Source: Eutrigla gurnardus
Lineage: Eukaryota > Chordata > Actinopteri > Perciformes > Triglidae
DNA: 64,000 bases
Assembly: GCA_963514095.1 (NCBI GenBank)
Contig: OY741282.1
Span: forward strand, 15,288,921-15,352,920
Reading direction: 5' to 3'
Of the stretch, positions 20,203 through 33,200 are shown piece after piece; within the stretch, counting starts at the first letter, position 1, and each line of letters opens with the position of its first letter. The notes under the pieces are model-generated. The model was not told the origin of the DNA. It saw only the letters and a list, made by a program, of their open reading frames with translations, and did no database searches. Both the position numbers and the translations under genes were made by a program.

Positions 20203-23200
20203 CTTCAGAGAGAGAGAGAGAGAGAGAGAGGGCAAAGGATTTCGCTTTAGTATTCACACACGGTCCAGAATTGTCTTTGGTCTTAGCACATAAAACATCA
20301 AGGATAATATGAAGTATCCAGGGTGCAAAGTGTTTATGCGTGTTCAAGGTGCAGTGAGTATAATTTCAAACAAGATGGGAAGATACATATTAGTGGGTGT
20401 ATATGGTCTTATACCCATTGGGTAGACTCATATTATTTCAATATGATAGCAGTGCAATTCATTGACCCACACATGAGTTTTGGAGTGGCGAGCGCAGATC
20501 TCAGCTCTCAAACTAGAGTGGGTGATTTCCAGAGAGCATATCAATAAAGGAGTTTTTTTTCCTTCCCCAAGTAAGTACCATCTATTTCAAATCAGACCCT
20601 GCTCCTGTGTTACACCACCACGAAAAAGAGAAATAGTACGATAAGCATACAACATTTCACGGCCTCAAATCTACACTTCGCACTCAGGTGAAATAAATAA
20701 AGAAAATGGAGCTCTTTAAGTATCGACAAGAGACGAGTCTTAAAAAACGAGCCGCATCGTCTCCATAGGAAAACAGCAGCTTTACACATCGGTGTTACCA
20801 TTCACCACGTGTTGTCACAAGCTTGTTGTCGTTGATTAAGCTTAGGTGTTGTGGAACGGCGGTGATCCAACAAGGGGAACCACATTTATTAAGGTGGCAG
20901 ACTTCCATTCTGTATATACTTAGATGATGTAAGCAAAAACGTTGCTGGTGATAGCTGCAAGCTTGGAAGGGACCGGATAATTGGGCATCAGCAGGAGCAC
21001 GAATAAACACTCCTTAAATTAGTCTTCGGAGAGAAGGTGTATTTTGTTTTGCTGTTTGAATTAATTGGTTATCAGGAGACGGAGACTGCCTCACTGTTGT
21101 TATCACTGTTTTTGATACTTTTAATAGGCATTTGCACATGTGTCGTATTTGAACAAGAAACAATAAGAAGAATTGGTCTGAGTCACATGCATGAAAGGAG
21201 GTTTGTGCCATTTTGTGGGATCCTTGTGCCAGAACACAACTCAGCAGCCCCCTTGTGGACATTCCTGACATCATAATTACACTGTGGCAGCCGATTGTTC
21301 CCGACACACCCCCTTATTGCGCCCGTCCTTTCACTTCAGGGTACTCAAGCTAATTATTGTTTCCAAATTACAAAATGGGCACTGGCAGAACAAAAGAGAA
21401 AAAAAAACAAACACTGAGTGCTTCCGATGAAAACACCACTTTACAGGAACAAAAACCTCCAAAATGTGTTGTGTGCCATTATGAAAAATTGGTGGAAATA
21501 TTTTTGCCACGCAGTCCATTTTCTCTTGTGGCGTGTCAAATATAATATCTGATATGAATTAAAAAAAAAAACTTTGTAGATTGTTTGTACGTGTTCATAT
21601 GCGGCAAGAACATCAAGAATTTTTTTAATTTGGTTAAACTCAAATTCAGTTTTCAGAAACTGATTTGTGAACCACCCACAAGGCCACTTACTGAAACAAA
21701 TAACAGAAGTGAACTTGATTCCCTCAGTGTAAGATTAATACATGTCATCTTATGAATAGGTTCACATTTAATCTGAGTTATTAAGTGTCTGCCTCTCCAG
21801 GCGTAGCGAGGTCGCAAACAAGACACTAGCGTGTTTCTCATGAGACAAAGTTCTTACCTTTAACCTAGACATAATACAGACGCCGTGGCCGCTTCCTCAA
21901 GATAACTTTTATGCTTTCCCAGGGAGGACAGTAGACTGACTTTGTACTGCTCAAACCTTGATTCTCACCATGGCCATCGTGTATTAATAAATATTTCTGC
22001 ATAAGACATCTACAATCTCCAGAGGTCTCCTTGCTTCGACGTATTGTGGCTCATTTAATTAACTGAAATGAAGAAGATGCCAGAGAGAAATAAGTGAAGG
22101 AGCTTGAGAGAAGTGAAGAATGTCCCCTCGTTGTTGACGGCCTTGGGAGCCCACCATTAACACGGAATTAATGTAACTTGGGTTTAAAATGCTTGTCTTA
22201 CAAAAATCGATTTAAAATGAGTGAATCTTATTCATAGGCGTGGGCTTGCATTCATCAACGTGTTGGAGGAAGTAAGAAAATGAATTAAGAAATAAAGGAT
22301 ATTTGTGAGCATTATATTCGTATGCTCGTTATATAGAAATGTATATAAAAAACAACACTTTGCTTGACATTTCTTTAACCATGCTTTGCCCCCGATGCTG
22401 TGGCAGACAAAAACCTCTGATCGTCCAAATAAGGTCTAAACGTTTTTTACTTCTCGGTAATTCTGTCTCTGAGGAGACATTCTAGGAAACACAAGGGCTC
22501 GAGAATTCAAAGAAACACTCATTGGTTGTGATGGCGATGATGTCATTTTGCTCATAATGGGTAAGAACTATGACTATACTACAAATGTACAAGGTGAGGT
22601 CAAACAGAAGTGGTGCTTCTCCCCTTTCAAGTGGGTGAAGGCTCAGAGGACCTAGTAGAGTCTATTCACTGTGCATAATTATGAGAATATATACAAGCCA
22701 GGCTTGTTGGAATAAAAGTAAGGCATGCTCTATATTGCACGGACATCGAACCTCTAAATTACTAGAGGAATCATTTCGCTCAGTCCTACCTCGCCCATAA
22801 AAACAAGGCCCAAAATAGCTCTCTGAAGCCTTTTGCAATGAGGATGTATTACATATATTATCCTCACTTTCCCAGAGCTGAACTTCATCCTGACAAAGAT
22901 ATAAGCACAAGAGTACACACTCTCACAAAGTCACTCCTCTTATCCATCTATCACTATTATTGGAAGTAGGGCAGAATGCCAAAATTCTCCCCCCTTTTTC
23001 CCAAGAGACTAGAAGTCCTAGAGCCGTCCAAAGTGGTGAATACATTTAAATTCTCCGCCACTGCCGGCTAATAACCCCTGAATCCACCCGAGAAAAACTA
23101 CAGATTCTTTGACTGAATATGAATCAGAGGCTGAACATGTGAAGTTGACGATGACACTAAAAGAGGGGACTCTTCTTTTTAATATGGAATCATCTTAGGA

Positions 23201-24202
23201 AAAGGGCCGCTCTGTTGCTTCATTACTGACGCATCAGAAATAAAGACTAGAGTGGTTTGCTGTGTATTTTTCTTGTCAACAAATCACATGAAAGGCTCAC
23301 TGCCCCAAATGCATTAATTTGTAATGAAGATGCAAATCTTAAAAAAAAAATGGGTCACAAGTGCATAGTTTCATTTCTAACGGCGGACGAGCAGCTTCCC
23401 AAAACAGCTGGGCACTGTCGTTTTTTAATTGGGGCTTTTCATCTGCGGATTAATACGATAACAATTAATACTAAGTATTTGCAGCGGTGAGGTAGCATTG
23501 GTGGGTTTTACTCCATATAAGCGACAGTGAAACCACTTCAATTATGGATGCTGACTGGTTTATGTACGATAAACTCCCCCCACAGGTTAGAGCTCGTTAT
23601 TAGCTTTAACCTGTGGAGGGTAGTTAAATCTCCTCACACCTAATAAATTGAATTTCTTGCCATGACAAAAAGGCAGAACTATTACTGTGTGCCATACTGA
23701 TGTCAGCAGCTATGATCGTTTTCGCCAGCCTCACAGCTCTCTATGGCTTTACTGCCTTTCTCCGTCTCACAATGACTTCTCTATCTATCCACCGAGTCAA
23801 GTCATCTATCTTCCTAACATCTATTCTTCTTTTTCGGCTCGTCTTTATAATCTTTCTTCATCCTCAGGTGTCCCCATATCTCCCCTCGTGTGGATTCCCC
23901 CCTTTTCACATTTCCCTCCTCGACTTTCTGTTTCTATTTTCATAACGAGGCGTCGCCGTATCTCCTCTCTCCTTCTTGCCGTCACGTCACTCTTTTCTCC
24001 CCCGCGCCCGTTTTTTTTCCTCTCTCTGTTCATCCTGAGCTGGTGAAACAAACAGGGAACTGGCTTTGATGTGGCTCCAGTTCTCATGCCCCGTGGTCTG
24101 TCAATGTGCGTCAGTGCGTGTAGGTTTCCCCAGTTCACTCTTCCAGGCTCTGTGGTGATAATGGCCGGGGGTGAAGCGGAGTCGGGACTGTACAACTGGC
24201 CT

Positions 24203-24275
<73 letters not shown>

Positions 24276-27200
24276 GCACACACACACAGGTGTACACACA
24301 TCAAAGAGCTTGGAGCGAAACAGAAGACAGTCCACTAAACACCTGACAGGGAAAGAGCTTCCTTGTATCCACAGACTGCAGGAGCGATAAGGGACATCCT
24401 GGCCTGGTTTTATGGGGAGTATTTTTTAAATGTTAAATTAAAGACCCTAACATGTAAGAAGCTTCTCAAACAAATGGTGTTAAGACCATGTCGCACCTCT
24501 CATTAAGATGCACATGTGATCAGATGACTGCCGTGCTTTGATGGAAGCCGGCGTTGTGACCTTGACTCTCAGCTGTTTCACTGAGATTACACTGGGCAGG
24601 CGCCAAGGTTTCAACGTGTCCCATTTTGTGAAAATTAAGCAGATCGTTGGCAAAAACAGATGTGGGTTTTGTCAAAAAAGCAGATAACTACAAATAAAAA
24701 GTAATGTAAACCCCTCAGCATCATTATTCGATGCTCAGCCACGCCTCATTTCTACTTGATGTCACTTTAAAATCATTTCTCATCTTTTAAATTCCCGATA
24801 CGTGAGGAGAGGAGGAGACACATACTGAAAAAATCACTATCAAGTGATTCCAACTACCCTGGAACGTCGTCTCAAAATTGTAATCCGGTTGTTAAACTTC
24901 CTCCAAGACCCGAAGCTGCATGTTTGCTAACTTGCATAATTCATCTCATATTTCTCATATTGTAATGCATTCGTCTCTGAGGATTTCCCCTGAGAAGGAT
25001 ATTGTCTTGCCTTTGGCACCGGCAGATACCAGAGCAACCAGTGATCCCGACGCTCTGGTGGAGTGTTACAACTCTCTTTCTTCCAGCGATAAATGATTAC
25101 ATTTCTCAGAGACAAATAGACAGCGGTGATTCATCAAGTATATATAAATGTATTCAATCAGTGTGTCTTTATGATCAATTTTCAATAAAGACAGAAGAGG
25201 TCAAAAACATGTCACTGGCTTTTTCTCTTTTCCACCGGGTGATAGATGACTTTTCTTTTGTGGAATTTAAAAAAAAGTAGCATCACATCTTTATTATCAC
25301 ACAACGATTTATTTGAAGTTCTTAAGAGAAGCCGTCTTGTGATTTGTCAACTATTGAGACAGAGAAAGACAAAGAGACATCTGCTTTTGTGTCGTTACGA
25401 TGCAGTATCATTGCTATTGCCCCTCATCTCTGCTGTTCTAATGGGGGGTTTCCGACGCTGTATGACAAGCAGATGCCAGAAGCCCCAACGCAAAGCTTAG
25501 TTCAAAGCTCCCCTTGGCTCTTGTGGACACGGGGTCACAAAGACTCCATGTCAGTGGACCTAAAAGTGCAGAAAACGGCAACCAGACCACTGTTAAGGGA
25601 CTACTTCTTCCAACATGCCAGAGAGGTACCTGGATATTCAGTAGGAGGAACTAAAGGACAGAAGAAGAAAGGTTTTTTTACGACTACTCACCATCAGACC
25701 ACCTCATGGCGTCGTCCAGTTGTGGCGGCAGCCCCTTCCAAAGCGTGCTGTCTTTAGGGTAGCCCATGTCCATGCGTCTCAGGTGGTCGTCATAGCGCCA
25801 GTAGCTGCTGTCCTTGAAGAAGTAGGTCTTTTCGTTGTGTAGCCAAACAAAAGCTGCGTCCACTCCTTCCAGGGGTAAGCCGAAGTCAGTGATTGGACGA
25901 GGGTAGCCCTCCTCCACGATATTGTCCTTAAACACCCAGTACTTTAGACCTGGAGAGGATCAAAATCGATCATTTATACATCACACACACAGCAGACTGC
26001 GAGTGCACTTCAGATGATGCTTTTGAAAAGATGAGAGATCTGAAATATATGTTAAATACACTCTTGTGAAATAAAAAGAGATTCACGCATTCTTTTTGTT
26101 ACGCAGCCAAGGGAGAATGTTCTCTGCCAGGAAAGCTATTATACATTTTACATCAAAAACGAAACACGCCCTTGTTTCTGCACCTTTGTGTTCTTAAAAT
26201 CAATTTTTATAACTCTTCTGCACTTTCATATATACAGAGAAAAAAATGATAAATCCCAGGAAGAAAGGTTTGAACCGTCGCTTTTAATCAGGCATCTTTA
26301 TAGTGGATGAATCGCATTTTAAAATGTCTCAGAAGTCTTCTTTGACTTTTAAATGATTTTCTTTTACAGCTCTTTGGAGAATGAGAAGAAAGAAGAAAAC
26401 AAAGTGATTGAAGATGCTCAATGACCAGACCAACTTGTCCTACAATGCGTGTTCGATGCTGTACCTTTGAAAAAGACTATTTTGTGATCCCCGGGCCGCT
26501 CATACACAGCGTCCACGCTGTCCAGATTGGCTGGCAGGCCCCTCCAGAAGCGATGGATCTGAGCGGGACGCAGAGACACCAGGTGCTTCTCTCTTGTCAG
26601 TCGCCAGAAGTACTTCCCTGTGAGGAACCAAACAGTTAGGAGGCTCAGCACTCATCAGCTGACAAATAATTATAATGACCGCGGGCATCCTTGTTTGTTG
26701 TTTCTTCATGGAAACTTGCAGTAGAAACAAATGTAATTGAATGTGAATTTTCAAGGTTGAATATTTTTTTTTCTTTGACTGAATAAAGATCAGGGTTAAC
26801 TGCAGATATCGATTTATTTATTGTCCATCGGAATCAAAATGCATTGGTTGTTCCGTTTCCTCCGCAGTTACATCGTCGTCTTTACCTTCAGCAGAGTTTT
26901 ACACATGTGGTGGAAACAGAACAGCTCCAAGGCCGATTAAAACGTAGGTTCACTAAAGGTTCAACCAAACCCTGCAATGCTGAGCCTCAGAGTATAACAG
27001 CTGAGTCATCTCTCAAGGATGAGTCCTGGTTAAACATGTGTGGCACGCTGACGCCTTCCCATATATTCCAGGCCGACTAGAACTGCCGGCAAAATCTACA
27101 CATTGATCAGAAAACTAAACAAAAATGTCAATGCCAAAAGTTAAAAGTTCAGCACACCTAGCTAAGCCTGCTACTGCTGAAGGTACGCGAGTCTGTTTCT

Positions 27201-30200
27201 TGTTTCTGTTGTCAGTGGGAGGCTCGGGGGTCATTCCTCCAAAGGGCAAGCATGAAAGCCTGATGTAAGTTTTGGGAGTGCAGTATCTCGGCAGAGCTCA
27301 ACCGGCTCAGTCTGCATCTTCCCCACTCCCTCTCTCATCCTCTCTCCTCGTTTAATTTGCTCTTATTTTCTTCCATTTAGCTAATTTTCTGTCTTTTTCC
27401 CCCACGTAGCGCTGCAGCTCTCCAGCTCCTCGGCTGCCTTTCTCCCTTTGTGATTCAGTACCTTTGAAAAAGAAGGCCTCTCCTCGTATCTGGGCCACTG
27501 CATCAAAGTGACTGGTGCATCTGTCTGGGGCATCTCTCGCCAGCCTGAGAGAGATGTGAAGAAAGTAGAGAGGAGAGAAGATTGTGAACGGAGGAAGGGG
27601 AGAAAAAAAAAAAAGATAAAGAAAAAAAAGAACCTCTTTTGTAAAACTGGACAGTCAATGATGTTCCTATGCTCCGATGAGTTATCACATAAAGCAATTT
27701 ATTACGTTATAAAAGCGAAGTTTACCTGCCAAAAATACCATTAACACTTTGTTTTCTTTAACGATCTTTTAATGCATCTAAGTTTTAGCCACTTTTCGTC
27801 CACTGTGTCCGGGTGCCGGCGCATGAATCAGTGAAACTAGGCTAAACAAGAGAAGAGACGCTATCAGGCTGACACTGTGAGATCCCCGGTGTATTTGTCC
27901 TCGGGTTTCTAAGTGATTTAAAGGACCGACGTGGCCCGCCTGCCAATGATGAAGCCATTAGCGCCAAGGGGGTTGAGAGTGGGAACCCGCCAGGCCTTAT
28001 ATTACCAACAAAGGTCTCTATTCAGAGCTCCATTAACACGACACCAATGCCCAGTGGTCAGTACTGGTGCCCTTGTCAGGCCTAATCCAGCTTTTTCACG
28101 CCTCCTGACCTGATGGAGACGATGGGTAATGATTAATAAAACGCGGAGGAAGTCCGGAAGCGGGGAGACAACTTGGTTAAATATTGCATTAATGCTGCCT
28201 TGCTGTTTACTGCAGTGTATGTGTGCAAGCCTGTGTTTGTGTGTTATCTGAAACTAATTTGATTTGTACCAAACTTCATAATCATTTTGTGTTTTGTCTT
28301 TCGTCTCAGGAGCTACTTAACGGTTAGTGCTTGGTGGTTTGGGTTTAAGAGCAAGTGTATGCTCACTCAAATTACATTAATGGACACAATTAAGCCAAAT
28401 TATCCTTGATAATCTGAAAGTACAAGCTGATAGCCGTCCGACTTCCTTTAGGGAATTACCTAATTAAGACGGGCCGGCTCCCGCAAGCTCACTCTCGGCC
28501 TCTTTGCTAATTTGCTTTGTTGGCATGACTTAATATCAAGCACCAAACAAAAAAGTATTTTTTTTTTTTCTACAATAAATGTTGAGTATTCCCACATGGA
28601 TTCATTACATTGTTTCTCAGCGGAAGGGAAGAAAACAGTTCAAATTAAAAAAACAATCATATTATAATTATGCTGATGTACAGGGAACCATCAGAAACAT
28701 AGAAATATCTCTAGAAAAAGATCCAATAGGGTTTTCCTGCAATAAATACCATCCCTGTGTATGTGTGTGAGGCCTATTAAGTGTAATGTGGTCCTAACTT
28801 GAACAGAGCAACTTTTTATGGCTATGTAAACATGCCTAGATGAGGAATTTATATCAGCTCGAAACAGGAAAGCATGATGGAAATGTTTAAAAAGTTTATG
28901 GGCTTTTACAGAAGTTTATGAGCATGAACACCTCTGACAACTGAAGCACGACACGTATCGAAGAGAGGTGTTCGTCCTCATCAGATGTGTCACTTTAGGT
29001 GCCAGAATTGTACCGCGCCGTCCCATTTTTTTTATCCTCTCTGCTGGACTCCACTGGGCTGGGCTGTCATGTTCAATGGGATTCGCAGAATGAGCCGGAA
29101 AACAGCTTTCTCAAAACAACACCGCAACTTTACTGATGCGCTGCATTTGATGGAGGCAGAAAAGTGGAATCCTAGAGACGGAAAGATTACAAGCGCCTTC
29201 ACGTCTTCCACTTACAGGAGGGTGGATCTGTTTTCGGGGAGGTCCAGCAGGACGGGAGGTTCAGCCGTCTGGGAGGGGTTGCTGGGTCGGTTCGTGTGGG
29301 ACACCGAGTCTCGGACACCTACGAGGAAAATTAAAAATTCAAATTAACATGGAAGATATGTAATAACATTCTTGGTTATTTGCCCGTGTTTATGAAATGT
29401 TCCTATATTGTACCATAGAATAACATGGCAAATGTTTATTTGTTCACTCCCCTTCATATTCACCATTTTCTTTCCTTGGTGCAATTTCCTATCTTCCCTA
29501 AAGTAAACCGTGTGTTAAGGACACATGCCATAACGACATCCAATTAAACCATCCGTGTCCTCGATAAATCAATTTTTGCCTCCTGCGTGAGGAGGCCTCT
29601 CCATATTCGGTCTGCCCGAGCTGTCACCGGCAACCGGCAAACCACTGCGCCGGGAAAACATACATAATTACAGCAGAGACTCTCAAGTCATGGTCGGCGG
29701 AGTAGAGGAAGATTCTGGGAGAGCGGCAGTGTATGTCTCCACCAATGTGTTTGTTTCACACGCTCGGAGACTTCACAGCGCCGACGAGGCTCGGAGAAGA
29801 GGCAGCAACATCTCCGGGACTCGAGAGAACAGCTAATACAGCCGGCGTGTGGTGCAGCATAAATATCGTGTCCACGTCCAATGCTGTAAACAATGATGGA
29901 AAAGTGTACGTCTGGTGGATAGTCACTCAGGCTCGGGGGTTGGCAGGAAAGACAACAGTAACACTTGGTAAGGCTGAAATAAATTCAGCAAGAACTTCCT
30001 ACAGAAGTCATGCTTCCACTTATAACGTGTCCTTTGTAATTAAACTCTCTTTGTTTCATTTTCTGTCAGCCTCTTCCCCAGGACTAATCAATTACTGAAA
30101 TACCATTTGTTATATGTTTTTTTCTGCTTGAGGCATAATTATTAATCGGAACGGAACTAATTTAACCTTCCCTTGATTTCTCTTTCACACGCGACACCCA

Positions 30201-33200
30201 CAGGTTCCCTCGTACCGTAGAGCTGCCAGACGCGGACCTTGTCTTCGTAGGGTAGGTCGTATTTCAGAGGGTCTCCCACGGGACCCTGGTAGTACGGCCT
30301 CATGATGGACTCTATGGCGGAGGTGTGGACCAGGCCGATGGCGTGACCGAACTCATGGACCGCAACCGCAAACAGATCCATGCCATGAGAGTCTAAAGGA
30401 GACAGAGAGAGAGAGATCATTAATTCAAGCAATGCACATATGGGTTACTGTTTTTTTTCTCTTCTTTTTGTTATTATTTTGTGTTGATATATAGCTCATA
30501 TTCAGATTTAGATAATGACTATTTCACACAGATATACGCCTCTTCTTTACATACGATGATCAAATCAAATCAAATGGTTCAAACGGTGAAACACGTTGGA
30601 TGCATTGTTTAATATATACTGTGAGTTTGTGTATGAACAGGGCATGGGAAGTTTATAGTGAATGGCTTTAGTGAAAGGGTGACACCAGTGTGACTAATGT
30701 ACTCTGTGTCCTAAATTGACCCAGTCAGGTATTTTTTTTTATCCTTTTTTCAGCTCATCTGCTTATTGTGCAAATTAAGAGGCATGACAGACAGCTCAGG
30801 AGACTTTGAGTGCTGTAAGGCATGTGGCGAGGCGAGATAACTATGGTAAAACTGCCCGAGTCCCTCGGCTGGCAATCAAAACCCGAGTGTGGGGAGACAC
30901 CTGAAGAGGCCGCGGGCTATTAAAGCACCACTTCCCCTCCATGTTCAGCACGGGGGAAAAAAGAAAAGAAAAAAAGCCTCATAAAACTCTTTGTCTGACT
31001 CTGCCAAGCAAGACAAAAACCCGGGCTTGGAGATTTAGATTTGCAAAAAAAAGATAAATAAATAAATAAAAATATGGAGAGCTAGCGTGTCAAGCCAAGC
31101 TAGCTTAGAGTTCCTTGGTGGCTAAGCTGAAGCCTGCATTCGGTTAACCTAAGGTTGGCCCCGGCTCGGGACGTGCACTCGTGCTTACAGTACCCAGCTG
31201 GGGTATTCGGGAGGCAAATGCCAAGTCTAATCTACAGGAGCACATGGTGCAGAGAGGAAAAGGTGGACAAAAGGAAGGAGAGAGAGGGAGAGTATGTACC
31301 ATGTCATCATATTCACGGTCCGCGTGAGGCTGACAGAATGGAGGTAATGCCTGTGGACAAAGTGGGAGCGGAGAGAATTGGGTGGATGAACCAGATTATT
31401 TAGGAAGGCGGAGAGAGATAGAGAGACGGGGAGGTTTTGTGTAACTCTACTATTGAATTCTTCCACATTTAGGAGGTTCACTCTTTGTTCTGCTGGATTA
31501 ACCAGTGAGCCATTAAGCAGTTCTTTCTCTCTTTTTTTTAAAATCAACCTTAATGTTCTCACTGCATGATACTAAAGATGGGGATTAATTTAATAGAACT
31601 CCTTCTGCAAAAAGTAGGAACACAGGATCCACAGGCTTTGATCCTCGATGACCTTAGACGTCTGGCTACCACCACAACGCGCCCTTCGTGGATGCCCTGA
31701 AGTTTGCCTGCAGGCCCGACGTGTTTGCGGAAGACTCGGTCAACGTGAGTCTGGAGTACCTTTGACAGCCTGGGAACTTGGATAAGGAGTTTAAAGACAC
31801 CACTGGTCTCTCGGATTGCACCAGATATTCACAAATCTCTCACTTAATTCTTCGTAAATAAGGTAGTTTCGAAGAAGCGTTACTTACTACCTTAATGTCG
31901 CACAATTACAACTTCACCGCAGCCTCACAAGTTGTAGCATAAATACCACAAATTACAGTTTTAATGGGAAATCTATATATTCAATTGAACTGCCTATCCT
32001 TTCTTAATGTATGAGTGCGCTTTAGTATTCATTAGGTTTTAGATTGAGTGGGGATTCAATTACGCTAACCCATCTGGGTCACATATTAGCAAGCTAACGT
32101 TTGTCAGACTGTTCCATTAGCTGCACAATAGTTACATGTAGCATTCAAATGCATATACATCCCCTCCAACACCTTATTCTCGTGGACTTCAGTATTTGTA
32201 TTTGTATCTATATTTTAATATGCTTGTAAATGTAGCATATTTTCTATATGTTGTGTATATTGCCAAAACTAAGCGCTGCTAAACAGTGTTTCATTGTCCT
32301 AACAATGACAATAAAGATATATTCTATTTGATATATTCTATATTCTATGAAAAGGTGGAAATATTAAGCAACAACTAATAATATATATTGATGGTGCAAC
32401 TTATTTGAATTTACAGACGCGTAAATATTAACTTTGTTATAATCAAAACTAAGAAAGTGCATTTGGAACCACAGTTACTTAATCAGAGAGAAATCTCACT
32501 AGATGTGATTATGATTCATGCAACAGCTGAGGACACAAAGTGGTGGGTGACAGTCATGTGACCTTAGTACAGCCAACATCCAGTCCACCACAAACCAAGC
32601 TCTCACAGGACGAAGCACAGGCCACACAAATAATTGAGTAACCAGAGATCAATGCCAAGAACATCCTCATTCTCCAAAAATATCTGCCACTCCGACATCA
32701 TTACCGAACCGCCTCCGTGCACATCGTCCAAACTCTCCCTTCCAGGAAGCAACTCAGGATAATTGGATCCAAAACAGCCAGGCATAAGATACAACTCCTT
32801 CCCCCTGAGCAAGGGCTCCTCATCAATACAACTGCTTTCCCACACAACGGAAACAGAACAGACACCAGCGCCGTCTCAGTGGCAGGAAAACCTTTGTACT
32901 TCATTAATAACACATACTTAGAAGTTGCATTTCACACTACGTTCAGGTTGGGAATCCTTTTTTGAACGTTTGTTTTTTCCAGCAAATAATGTTTTTCCTC
33001 ACAAACACAGGAGGGTTAGAGTTGGTGATGCTTTTTTACTGAACATCTCCTTAACACAACATATAAAGTATGATGTTTTATTATTTTATTATTTTGTTAA
33101 TGCCATCAAACTTCTGACTGCTTTGCAATGTATTTATACCCATTGCTAGCACTTAAGAGGTATTTCTGTTATAAACTTTATTATATATTACTTTATTATA

